This document shows, one piece after another, positions 18,788 to 26,291 of a stretch of 64,000 bases of DNA. Each line of letters starts with the position of its first letter. Position 1 is the first letter of the stretch. The translations under genes and the position numbers were made by a program. The notes under the pieces are model-generated. The model had not been told where the DNA came from and did not search any database. It was given only the letters and a program-made list of their open reading frames with translations. The stretch comes from Nostoc sp. MS1 (GTDB lineage Bacteria; Cyanobacteriota; Cyanobacteriia; Cyanobacteriales; Nostocaceae): positions 1,656,001 to 1,720,000 of the forward strand of contig NZ_AP023441.1 in assembly GCF_019976755.1 (NCBI RefSeq). Direction: 5' to 3'.

Positions 18788-18818
18788 AACCCCGGTTTAT
18801 TAAGTTAAGCCGGGGTTT
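18788..18818 (+). terminator. intrinsic terminator after opcA
   Basis: aaccccggttta and taagccggggttt form a GC-rich 12-bp stem with a short loop, ending in ttt. This closes the fbp-tal-zwf-opcA cluster. Confidence 0.7.
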
Positions 18819-18844
18819 GGAATTGCAATTACTAGCAGGAATAT

Positions 18845-18955
18845 GTGATAACTAAATCAACAACGGAAACCGAGTATGATTTTAGCCAAGGTAAACGCGG
18901 AACAATTGAGCTTCCAACACCAGGCAAAACTCGTATTACAATTTGCCTAAATTAA
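18845..18955 (+). pseudogene. truncated BrnA-like antitoxin fragment
   Basis: A 36-codon frame reads EYDFSQGKRGTIELPTPGKTRITICLN and then stops. The pattern DFSQGKRG ... PGKTRITI is the N-terminal half of BrnA-type antitoxins, which normally continue with a ribbon-helix-helix core (LDDDI..WF). Here the DNA-binding part is missing and the stop lies five bases before the brnT-like start. It is probably the decayed partner of the following toxin gene, or of an older copy. Confidence 0.6.
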
Positions 18956-18959
18956 TTTA

Positions 18960-19247
18960 ATGGAATTTGAGTGGGATGAGAGTAAAAATCAGGGCAATAT
19001 AACAAAGCATGGTTTTGACTTTGCTGATGCCTACCGCATCTTTAATTTACCGATGCTTGTTCAACTTGATGAACGAGAAGATTATAGTGAGGATCGTTAT
19101 ATTGGTATTGGGCTATTAGATGGGAGATGTGTAGTAGTAGTTTACACAGAATCCGATGATGAAATAATTCGCATTATCTCATTACGAAAGGCATTATCTC
19201 ATGAACGAAAATACTATGAACAATACCTCAAAAACCAGTTCGGATAG
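18960..19247 (+). CDS. BrnT-family type II toxin
   Basis: A 95-residue protein matching the BrnT ribonuclease-toxin fold: FEWDESKNQGNITKHGFDFADAYRIF at the N-terminus, a central RYIGIGLLDGRCVVVVYTE strand pair, and the terminal IRIISLRKALSHERKYYEQY. The EWDxxKNxxNxxKHG and ISxRxAxxxExxxY patterns define the family; the terminal Arg/Glu/Tyr motif is intact. An antitoxin gene overlaps its 3' end, as is usual for brnTA. BrnT arrests translation by RNA cleavage in characterised homologues. Activity here is inferred. Confidence 0.88.
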   Translation: MEFEWDESKNQGNITKHGFDFADAYRIFNLPMLVQLDEREDYSEDRYIGIGLLDGRCVVVVYTESDDEIIRIISLRKALSHERKYYEQYLKNQFG

Positions 19248-19575
19248 AATCGATGCTTCTGCTAGACAAGCTCAAAGAGGTGCTGCTGCAATTCAAGCGA
19301 ACAATGTCTCAAGAACCGATTGGGATAGAATAGATGCTATGAGTGATGAAGAAATTGACACTTCAGACATTCCACCCTTATCAGATGATTTCTTTAGGAA
19401 AGCTCAATTGCGAATGCCTAAGTCACCTGTAAAAATTACAGTTGAAGTAGATCCAGAAACTTTTGCTTGGTTTCAAGCACAGGGAGATAGTTCTGAACAA
19501 CAGATAGCTGTGGCGTTAAAAATTTATGCAGAAGCACACAAAGCGTATCCAAAATCTGAAAATAAATCTGCTTAA
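19201..19575 (+). CDS. BrnA-family antitoxin
   Basis: 124 residues; overlaps the toxin gene by 47 bases. The C-terminal half (DTSDIPPLSDDFFRKAQLRMPKSPVKITVEVDPETFAWFQAQG) is the BrnA core that ends in a ribbon-helix-helix; VKITVEVDPETFAWF corresponds to the DNA-binding strand and helix. The N-terminal 40 residues are low-complexity and polar. ATG codons at 19201 and 19216 are both possible starts. Such antitoxins normally bind the toxin and repress the operon. A perfect inverted repeat follows at 19600. Confidence 0.85.
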   Translation: MNENTMNNTSKTSSDRIDASARQAQRGAAAIQANNVSRTDWDRIDAMSDEEIDTSDIPPLSDDFFRKAQLRMPKSPVKITVEVDPETFAWFQAQGDSSEQQIAVALKIYAEAHKAYPKSENKSA

Positions 19576-19599
19576 TACTAGATTGAAAAATCATAAAAT

Positions 19600-19627
19600 G
19601 TAGAGATAAGATTAATCTTATCTCTAC
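19600..19627. terminator. 28-bp palindrome after the toxin-antitoxin genes
   Basis: A perfect inverted repeat with 14-bp arms (gtagagataagatt) and no spacer, with A-rich DNA before and after it. It probably acts as a terminator for the antitoxin gene and for the short gene on the other strand. Confidence 0.5.
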
Positions 19628-19662
19628 AAAAGCTATATTAGTATATAGGAATCCGGTTTGAT

Positions 19663-19776
19663 TCATGAAATTCCTCTTTCCTTAGCCTGATTCATGTTGC
19701 TAACGCCTTCAGCACCTTTGACTGCTCCAATTGCAGCAGTAGCCAAAGCAGCAGCGCCCAAAATAATTGGAATCAT
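19663..19776 (-). CDS. 37-residue glycine/alanine-rich small membrane peptide
   Basis: The minus strand encodes a 37-residue peptide starting MIPIILGAAALATAAIGAVK and ending in NQAKERGIS. A good ribosome site (ttaggagt) lies about 7 nt before the ATG. The N-terminal half is one hydrophobic, small-residue helix with a GxxxA-like pattern. It looks like the N-terminus of a longer family shortened by an early stop, or a genuine small peptide. No function can be assigned. Confidence 0.45.
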   Translation of the reverse strand: MIPIILGAAALATAAIGAVKGAEGVSNMNQAKERGIS

Positions 19777-20084
19777 GAAATACTCCTAAAATATGATGTG
19801 TTTTTGAAAATACTTGAATTACAGACTATCTTGACTAAGCAGGAGTAGCCTTACAGATATGTTTCCCTGCCACAAAGACAAATAAACTTTGATTAGGAGT
19901 AAAAGCTTAAACTTTTGATAAAGTTTTCTCTAATATTTTTTAAGTGATTGACATATAATAAACAGCAAATTTACTTAGTTATATAATTTCAAAATATGAG
20001 GTGCGATCGCACCTCATAACTTAATTGCAGAGGATGAGTGATCGCCTAATTTAAACACTATTAAAATCATAATAAGGAGGATTT
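19777..20084. other. intergenic region with HIP1-centred palindrome
   Basis: Contains a perfect 24-bp palindrome at 19995-20018 built on a HIP1 octamer (atgaggtgcgatcgcacctc core), then aaggagg just before the next gene. No gene is visible otherwise. Confidence 0.5.
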
Positions 20085-20303
20085 ATGATGTCTAATACTG
20101 CTCAAGAAATATACAACCAAGTCATTCGTAACTTATCACCGAATGAAAGACTACGTTTAGCAAACTTAATTCTTAATGATTTAGTTCAAAATAATTTGTC
20201 CATTATCGATGTAAGTGATACTTGGACTGAGCAAGACAAAATTGAAATAACATCATTTTCTATGGAGTCAACTAACTTTATCCCTTACCCAATTACGGAA
20301 TGA
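20085..20303 (+). CDS. small hypothetical protein, antitoxin-like
   Basis: A 72-residue protein with an excellent ribosome site (aaggagg, 7-8 nt before ATGATG). The segment AQEIYNQVIRNLSPNERLRLANLILNDL resembles the N-terminal helix of short cyanobacterial antitoxin-like proteins that sit beside PIN or RelE toxins, but no toxin gene is adjacent. The tail (SFSMESTNFIPYPITE) may have diverged. Its last 36 bases overlap the 3' end of the convergent Uma2 gene. Confidence 0.6.
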   Translation: MMSNTAQEIYNQVIRNLSPNERLRLANLILNDLVQNNLSIIDVSDTWTEQDKIEITSFSMESTNFIPYPITE

Positions 20304-20900
20304 CTTAAGTAAGGCAATTTCGCCCATACTTTTACTCAATTGAATAAATTTGCCTATATCACTTACAGACATTATAGGGAAGGCGAGACTGAATTTACTC
20401 TCAATATATTGCCCATCAACTAACTGATAAAACTTCAAATTTTCTCCGTCATATTTCCACAGTTCAATAACACCTAATGCTAAATAAATATTAAACTTAT
20501 TAACTGAACTACTGGTTATGTCTATTTCTATAGCTAAATCAGGCGGCGGGTCTGTTTCTAAATCTAACTTATCTTTACCTCTAACTCTAAATTCATTTTG
20601 GATGTAATAACAGTTATCTGGTTCTATCCCCTGTCTAGCTAATTTCAACTTTAATGTTGTAGAACCAGCACTTTTTATTTCTAAATTTAATTCCTCAACT
20701 AAAGCAAATATTAAACGGTCAAACTGAATTTTTGGGTTTTCATGTTCAAATAGTGGGGTCATGATTTCTAACGTACCGCAGTCATAAGTAAACCTCGAAC
20801 CTCTGTCTTCCCCTGTATCTTTTAACAAAGCCTCAAAGGTTTCCCAGCTAACGTTGTGCAAGACTGTTCTTTGTTCAGCAGGTGTTGACTGTATAAGCAT
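20268..20900 (-). CDS. Uma2-family (DUF820) restriction-endonuclease-like protein
   Basis: A 210-residue protein of the large cyanobacterial Uma2 family, which has a PD-(D/E)xK nuclease fold. Key signatures are ETFEALLKDTGEDRGSRFTYDCGTLEIMTP at the N-terminus and PPDLAIEIDITSSSVNK at about 118-134, with the acidic residues of the nuclease core. IYLALGVIELWKYDG follows, another family hallmark. Copies occur in tens per Nostoc genome and the function is unknown. It converges on, and overlaps, the small gene at 20085. Confidence 0.9.
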   Translation of the reverse strand: MLIQSTPAEQRTVLHNVSWETFEALLKDTGEDRGSRFTYDCGTLEIMTPLFEHENPKIQFDRLIFALVEELNLEIKSAGSTTLKLKLARQGIEPDNCYYIQNEFRVRGKDKLDLETDPPPDLAIEIDITSSSVNKFNIYLALGVIELWKYDGENLKFYQLVDGQYIESKFSLAFPIMSVSDIGKFIQLSKSMGEIALLKSFRNWVRDKVS

Positions 20901-20998
20901 ACTTTTATCTCTGTGTCTATGTGCCTCTGTGGTTAATTAATGAAACATTTTAGTCTAGTCGCCCCACTACATTTTATGCTGACTTACTTATTTATATT

Positions 20999-21034
20999 AA
21001 GTTGGTATTTTGACGAAAACAAAATACCCAACTT
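20999..21034 (-). terminator. hairpin after sufS
   Basis: aagttggtatttt and aaaatacccaactt form a stem with one bulged base and a 9-nt loop; on the minus strand it follows sufS by about 40 bp. Likely terminator of the suf operon. Confidence 0.5.
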
Positions 21035-21075
21035 CTCAAAGAAATCGGGTATCTATAACTGATATTTGAATGTAT

Positions 21076-22338
21076 TTAACCAAACACGTTGGCGAAAAAT
21101 TCCAGAGTTTCCTTGAGTGCTTTGATGAAAACATCAATTTCCTCGCGGGTGTTGTAGAAAGAGAGGCTGGCACGGGCGGTGGCGGCTAAACCTAAGTGGT
21201 GGTGTAATGGTTGAGTGCAGTGATGTCCTGAACGGATGGCTACGCCTTCTTGATCTAATAATGTAGATAAGTCGTTAGCGTGGACTCCCTCGGCGGTAAA
21301 TGTCGCTAAAGCGGCTCTACCTTCTCCATTAGCGTCGGGTTTGGGGCCGTAGAGGGTAATTTGGGGTATTTGTTCTAATTGCTGCCATAAATAGGCTGTT
21401 AATTCGGCTTCGTAGGCATGAATTTTATCCATGCCTATATCCATAAGATAATCTATTGCTGCACCAATGGCGATCGCTTCCCCAATGGCAGGTGTACCAG
21501 CTTCAAATTTATGGGGTAATTCGGCATAAGTAGAATGATCTAAATATACCTCGGCAATCATCTCACCACCACCGAAAAATGGTGGCATTGCTTCTAATAA
21601 TTCCAGCTTGCCATATAAGAAACCTATGCCTGTGGGAGCGCACATTTTATGTCCTGATGCTACCAACCAGTCACAGCCAATTTGCTGGACATCGACAGGC
21701 ATATGAGGCACACTTTGACAAGCATCAACTAAGAATTTCGCGCCGTATCTGTGAGCAATTTCCGCAATCTCTGCTACTGGATTTATACAACCCAATGTGT
21801 TAGAAACATGAACAATAGAAACTAATTTAGTTTTTTCAGAAATCAGTTGTTTAAACTGCTCCAAATCGAAGGTTTGTTCTGGTGTCAGTTCCACAAATTT
21901 GAGAACTGCGCCTGTTTTTTGGGCGACAAATTGCCAAGGGACTATATTACTGTGGTGTTCCATCACCGACAGAATAATTTCATCGCCTGCTTTTAAATTG
22001 TTCATCCCCCAGCTATAAGCAACTAAGTTAATAGCTTCGCTGGCGTTGCGGGTGTAAACAATTTCTTGGCGGGAGGCTGCATTGATGAATTTAGCAATTT
22101 TATCCCTTGCACCTTCGTATGCGTCGGTGGCTTTGGCGCTGAGGGTGTGAGCGCCACGATGCACGTTAGCGTTATATTGCTCGTAATAATCCTTGAGGGT
22201 ATTTAAGACGAACAGGGGTTTTTGTGATGTGGCGGCGTTGTCTAGGTAGACTAAAGTTTTGTCGTTGACTTCCTGATGTAAAAGGGGGAAGTCAGCGCGG
22301 ACTTTATCTGCAAGGGTTTTGGTAGGAGTGTAAGTCAT
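21076..22338 (-). CDS. sufS: cysteine desulfurase SufS
   Basis: PLP enzyme that takes sulfur from cysteine for iron-sulfur cluster assembly. The 420 residues are group II (SufS/CsdB type): PLP lysine in VASGHKMCAPTGIGFLYG, catalytic cysteine in SGHHCTQPLHHHLG near residue 374, and MEHHSNIVPWQ. It is the last gene of sufBCDS. Heptamer repeats (attagtca) fill the 27-bp gap before the start, so no ribosome site is evident and translation may be coupled to sufD. Confidence 0.96.
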   Translation of the reverse strand: MTYTPTKTLADKVRADFPLLHQEVNDKTLVYLDNAATSQKPLFVLNTLKDYYEQYNANVHRGAHTLSAKATDAYEGARDKIAKFINAASRQEIVYTRNASEAINLVAYSWGMNNLKAGDEIILSVMEHHSNIVPWQFVAQKTGAVLKFVELTPEQTFDLEQFKQLISEKTKLVSIVHVSNTLGCINPVAEIAEIAHRYGAKFLVDACQSVPHMPVDVQQIGCDWLVASGHKMCAPTGIGFLYGKLELLEAMPPFFGGGEMIAEVYLDHSTYAELPHKFEAGTPAIGEAIAIGAAIDYLMDIGMDKIHAYEAELTAYLWQQLEQIPQITLYGPKPDANGEGRAALATFTAEGVHANDLSTLLDQEGVAIRSGHHCTQPLHHHLGLAATARASLSFYNTREEIDVFIKALKETLEFFANVFG

Positions 22339-22339
22339 T

Positions 22340-22374
22340 GGTAGTTAGTTATTAGTCATTAGTCATTAGTAATT
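22340..22374. repeat. tcattag heptamer repeats at the sufD-sufS junction
   Basis: Tandem attagtc units occupy the gap between the sufD stop and the sufS start and run into the last codons of sufD. They belong to the same family as the repeats at 4145, 17188 and 56410. Confidence 0.75.
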
Positions 22375-23721
22375 GGTTAGAGACTTGTAACTGGTGACTG
22401 TGTTTAGTAGTTTGTCTCGCAGGGAGGGGATGGGTATTTGGTTGATGATTTCGGCGGCGAAGGCGTTGACTAGTAACTTGCGTGCGTCGTTGCTGTCAAT
22501 GCCTCGGCTTTGCAGGTAGAATATTTCATCGTCTTCCAACTGGCTGACTGTTGCACCGTGGGCGCATTTTACGTTGTCGGCGGTAATTTCTAGTTGCGGT
22601 TTGGTGTCTACTCTGGCTTTGGATGATAGCAGCAGGTTACGGTTTAATTGGGCGGCGTTGGTTAGCTGTGCTGGTTTAGGGACGAAAACTTTGCCGTTGA
22701 ATACTGCGTGAGCGCGATCGCCTACAATACATTTATGTAGTTGGTTGCTTGTACCATAGGGATGATTGAGAGCGATCGCACTATGAGTATCAGCTAATTG
22801 ATTACCAGCTACCATTGTCAAACCGTTGAGGGTGGTTTCGGTTTGTTCGCCAGTCTGCAAAACCTCTAAGTTATGCCGTGATATCTTCCCACCCAAGCTG
22901 AGGGCGTGACAAGTATAGCGACTGTAACGGGCTTGAGTTACGGCAGTTTTGCCGATGTGGAAGGCGACTTTACTATCCTTCTCAACTCTAGTATGTTCTA
23001 CTTGGGCATTGTCGGCGATCGCAATTTCCGTAACGGCGTTGGTAAGGTAAACCCCCTCTACTGGGGTGACAAACTCTTCAATTACACTTACTTGTGAACC
23101 GCTTTCCGCCACCACTAAAGCGCGGGGTTGGGAAATTGTCGCCTTATCACCAGCCACAGAGATAAATAATAGATGTATTGGTGTTTCCACAATGACATTC
23201 TTTGCCACCAACACCACAGCCACATCAGATATTCCAGCCGTATTCAAGGCTGTAAATACTTCTAATGCACCTTCTGATTGTGCTAAATATTTTTGTACCA
23301 GCTCTTGCTCTCTGCTATTTAAGGTTGATAAATTACCAACAACTACACCCTTGGGTAAATCTGCAACTGCTGATAACTCAGGCGCATAAACCCCGTTGAC
23401 AAACACCAACCGACTGTTAACGGCTTCCGACAAACTTAGCGCGGAAATATCAACTGGTTGTACCTTCCCAGCTTGAAATTCTACCTTCCGCAACTCAGAC
23501 AAATCAGTAAAGCGCCATTCTTCCTCACGAGTAGTAGGAATAACTGAATGACGTACCCAATTTTTAGCGCGATCGCGTACTTCTTGCAACCAACCTGCTG
23601 TAGCTGGTGCACTTACCTGATTTAACAAACCCAACAAATAAGCATCCCTATCTAACAGAGTCGATGTCAAATTCACCGCTTCCGCATTAGCAATTGCACT
23701 AGGAGAAACTTGTATCGTCAT
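22366..23721 (-). CDS. sufD: Fe-S cluster assembly protein SufD
   Basis: A 451-residue scaffold subunit of the SufBC2D complex. The N-terminal part includes VIPTTREEEWRFTDLSELR, and the C-terminal beta-helix contains HNLEVLQTGEQTETTLNGL, QLHKCIVGDRAHAVFNGK and NVKCAHGATVSQLEDDEIFYLQSRGID, the conserved SufB/SufD core with its histidine. The start codon overlaps the sufC stop by one base (TAATG), indicating translational coupling. It partners SufB and the ATPase SufC in cluster building. Confidence 0.96.
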   Translation of the reverse strand: MTIQVSPSAIANAEAVNLTSTLLDRDAYLLGLLNQVSAPATAGWLQEVRDRAKNWVRHSVIPTTREEEWRFTDLSELRKVEFQAGKVQPVDISALSLSEAVNSRLVFVNGVYAPELSAVADLPKGVVVGNLSTLNSREQELVQKYLAQSEGALEVFTALNTAGISDVAVVLVAKNVIVETPIHLLFISVAGDKATISQPRALVVAESGSQVSVIEEFVTPVEGVYLTNAVTEIAIADNAQVEHTRVEKDSKVAFHIGKTAVTQARYSRYTCHALSLGGKISRHNLEVLQTGEQTETTLNGLTMVAGNQLADTHSAIALNHPYGTSNQLHKCIVGDRAHAVFNGKVFVPKPAQLTNAAQLNRNLLLSSKARVDTKPQLEITADNVKCAHGATVSQLEDDEIFYLQSRGIDSNDARKLLVNAFAAEIINQIPIPSLRDKLLNTVTSYKSLTNY

Positions 23722-24509
23722 TACACACCCACCTCTACAGCAGTTTCTTCTAGCAGCCAGTCATAACCGCGAGACTCTAACTCCAGCGCCAATTCCTTAC
23801 CACCACGTCTAATTATCTGCCCCCGCGCCATCACATGGACAAAATCAGGAATGATATAGTCAAGTAACCGTTGGTAGTGAGTAATCATAATTGTGGCATT
23901 TTCCGGGCTGGTAAGTTGATTCACCCCATGAGCCACAATTTTCAACGCATCAATATCTAAACCAGAGTCAGTCTCATCCAAAATTGCCAACTTCGGTTCT
24001 AACAGCGCCATTTGCAGAATCTCATTCCGCTTCTTCTCACCACCAGAAAACCCTTCATTCACACTTCGATCAAGGAAAGCGGGGTTCATCTTCACCACTT
24101 CCAACTTTTCCTCAATCAAATCATCAAAATCAAAAGTGTCGATTTCTTCCAACCCTTGCGCCTTGCGACGAGAATTGTACGCCACCCGCAAGAAATCCAA
24201 ATTACTTACCCCAGGAATTTCCAAAGGATACTGGAAAGCTAAAAACACACCAGCCCTCGCCCGTTCCTCTGGTTCCAACTCCAGCAAATTCTGTCCCTGG
24301 AAAATTATCTCCCCACCAGTCACGCTATAAGCAGGATGTCCCGCCAACACCTTAGAAAAGGTACTCTTACCAGAACCATTCGGCCCCATAATCGCATGGA
24401 TTTCACCAGAACGCACCTCAAGATTCACACCCTTGAGAATAGGCGTACCATCAACCTCAGCCGTCAAATCTCTCACCGACAGCACAACTTCACTATTTTC
24501 AATAATCAT
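23721..24509 (-). CDS. sufC: Fe-S cluster assembly ATPase SufC
   Basis: An ABC-type cytosolic ATPase of 262 residues that drives SufBCD. Walker A is GPNGSGKSTFSK (about 42-50), the Q-loop region is AFQYPLEIPGVS, the signature is FSGGEKKRNEI and Walker B is LAILDETDSGLD. It has no membrane segment. It lies between sufB and sufD in the operon; the sufB-sufC gap holds a purine-rich tandem repeat that may serve as the ribosome site. Confidence 0.97.
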   Translation of the reverse strand: MIIENSEVVLSVRDLTAEVDGTPILKGVNLEVRSGEIHAIMGPNGSGKSTFSKVLAGHPAYSVTGGEIIFQGQNLLELEPEERARAGVFLAFQYPLEIPGVSNLDFLRVAYNSRRKAQGLEEIDTFDFDDLIEEKLEVVKMNPAFLDRSVNEGFSGGEKKRNEILQMALLEPKLAILDETDSGLDIDALKIVAHGVNQLTSPENATIMITHYQRLLDYIIPDFVHVMARGQIIRRGGKELALELESRGYDWLLEETAVEVGV

Positions 24510-24540
24510 GTTCTCTCTCTCTTCTCTCTTCTCTCTTCTC
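24510..24540 (-). repeat. purine-rich agagaag repeat upstream of sufC
   Basis: On the minus strand, tandem agagaag units run directly up to the sufC ATG, replacing a normal Shine-Dalgarno sequence. The purine stretch may itself aid ribosome binding. Confidence 0.6.
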
Positions 24541-24585
24541 TGCGAACCTCAGCGCGAACTCCGCGCCCCTCTGCGTTTAAAGAGG

Positions 24586-26025
24586 TTAACCAACACTACC
24601 TTCCAACTTCAAACTCAACAGCTTATCAGCCTCCACTGCAAACTCCATCGGTAGCTGATTAAACACATCCTTACAGAAGCCGCTAATCATCATAGAAATA
24701 GCATCCTCCGAAGAAATACCCCGTTGAGCAAAGAAAAATAACTGATCTTCCCCAATCTTGGAAGTAGAAGCCTCATGCTCTACCTTACCAGTGCTATTCT
24801 GCACTTGAATATAAGGGAAAGTATTAGCGTGGGCATTATCGCCAATTAACATAGAGTCGCACTGCGAATAGTTCCTTGCACCTTCGGCGGTGGGGTTAAT
24901 CTTCACCAAACCCCGGTAACTATTACTAGATTGACCAGCAGAGATACCTTTAGAAATAATTGTACTACGGGTATTTTTCCCGATATGAATCATCTTCGTC
25001 CCGGTGTCGGCTTGCTGCATATTATTTGTCAGCGCCACCGAGTAAAATTCACCAACGGAATTATCCCCAACTAACACACAGCTGGGATACTTCCAAGTAA
25101 TGGCGGAACCAGTTTCTACCTGTGTCCAAGAAATCTTCGAGTTCACACCTTTGCACAAACCGCGCTTGGTGACGAAGTTATAAATTCCACCTTTACCATT
25201 TGCATCACCAGCGTACCAGTTCTGCACGGTGGAGTATTTAATCTCCGCGTTATCCAAGGCGACGAGTTCCACAACAGCCGCATGTAACTGGTTGCTGTCG
25301 TACATAGGTGCAGTACAACCTTCCAGGTAAGAAACATAACTACCTTCTTCAGCGACAATCAAAGTCCGTTCAAATTGTCCTGTATCGCCGGAGTTGATGC
25401 GGAAGTAGGTAGACAGTTCCATTGGGCATTTTACGCCTTTAGGAATATAGACAAAGGAACCATCACTAAATACCGCAGCGTTGAGGGCGGCGAAGTAATT
25501 GTCTGCAATAGGAACTACACTACCCAGATATTTCTTAATCAATTCTGGGTGTTCCTGCAAAGCTTCGGAAATGGAACAGAAGATTACGCCGTCTTTGGCA
25601 AGCTTTTCTTTGAAAGTGGTAGCAACAGATACGCTATCAAAAATCGCATCTACGGCGACGTTTGCTAAACGCTTCTGTTCAGATAGAGGAATACCCAACT
25701 TCTCGAAGGTTTCTATGAGGGTAGGATCAACTTCATCTAAACTGTTGAGTTTTTCTTTCTTCTGCTTCGGCGCAGAATAATAAATGATATTCTGATAGTC
25801 TATTGGCGGATACTTGACGCTGGGCCAAGTTGGTTCCGTCATTTTTTGCCACTGGCGAAACGCTCTGAGACGAAACTCCAGCATAAACTCCGGTTCGTTC
25901 TTTTTGGCGGAGATTACGCGGACGACATCCTCATTCAGTCCACGCGGAATTGTGTCGGCTTCAATGTCTGTGACAAAGCCGTACTTGTAAGGTTGGTTGA
26001 CTAAGGTTTTTACAGTGGCACTCAT
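24586..26025 (-). CDS. sufB: Fe-S cluster assembly protein SufB
   Basis: Main scaffold of the SUF system, 479 residues. Typical stretches are KYGFVTDIEADTIPRGLNEDVVRVIS, EGCTAPMYDSNQLHAAVVELVALDNAEIKYSTVQNW, and the C-terminal NSTGKVEHEASTSKIGEDQLFFFAQRGIS, which holds the cluster-assembly acidic/histidine core. First gene of sufBCDS, divergent from the repressor sufR, with paired operators between them. Full length, no anomalies. Confidence 0.97.
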   Translation of the reverse strand: MSATVKTLVNQPYKYGFVTDIEADTIPRGLNEDVVRVISAKKNEPEFMLEFRLRAFRQWQKMTEPTWPSVKYPPIDYQNIIYYSAPKQKKEKLNSLDEVDPTLIETFEKLGIPLSEQKRLANVAVDAIFDSVSVATTFKEKLAKDGVIFCSISEALQEHPELIKKYLGSVVPIADNYFAALNAAVFSDGSFVYIPKGVKCPMELSTYFRINSGDTGQFERTLIVAEEGSYVSYLEGCTAPMYDSNQLHAAVVELVALDNAEIKYSTVQNWYAGDANGKGGIYNFVTKRGLCKGVNSKISWTQVETGSAITWKYPSCVLVGDNSVGEFYSVALTNNMQQADTGTKMIHIGKNTRSTIISKGISAGQSSNSYRGLVKINPTAEGARNYSQCDSMLIGDNAHANTFPYIQVQNSTGKVEHEASTSKIGEDQLFFFAQRGISSEDAISMMISGFCKDVFNQLPMEFAVEADKLLSLKLEGSVG

Positions 26026-26195
26026 CGGTAGTGTTCTCTCGTGTTCGGTTCTGAATCTCTTCGGCAGTCGCTTTTGGGGGGAACCCCAAGGCCGCGCTGC
26101 CTCTTTAAGGATGGAGACGGGCTGTGTTCTTGCCGATTCTCATCTCGTATTACTGAGTGGTGTCACGGCTGTTAGAATGGGGGTGGAGAGTAAAA

Positions 26196-26209
26196 CAACA
26201 TTGTTGTTG
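26196..26209. promoter_or_regulatory. SufR operator, left copy
   Basis: caacattgttgttg fits the known SufR operator pattern CAAC-N6-GTTG. It lies about 170 bp upstream of sufB and 83 bp upstream of sufR, in inverted orientation to the second copy. Confidence 0.8.
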
Positions 26210-26240
26210 TTTAATGTATCTTCATTTTAAGCTAGATTAA

Positions 26241-26254
26241 CAACAACAATGTTG
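26241..26254. promoter_or_regulatory. SufR operator, right copy
   Basis: caacaacaatgttg is a second CAAC-N6-GTTG site, about 37 bp before the sufR start. With its flanks it forms an extended inverted repeat of about 18 bp with the left copy. The pair suits repression of sufB and autoregulation of sufR. Confidence 0.8.
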
Positions 26255-26291
26255 TCAAAGTCAAATTTTCTTAAAAAATTTTTGGAAGAAG

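Noticed and set aside
19436..19666. Minus-strand frame of 76 codons opposite the BrnA-like gene
   Set aside because: Overlaps the antitoxin gene and a palindrome; hydrophobic, unconserved translation.
22906..23389. Plus-strand open frames opposite sufD
   Set aside because: They are mirror frames of sufD with no family resemblance and no ribosome sites.
23984..24662. Plus-strand open frames opposite sufC and sufB
   Set aside because: Basic, proline/serine-rich translations typical of antisense frames of a conserved gene.
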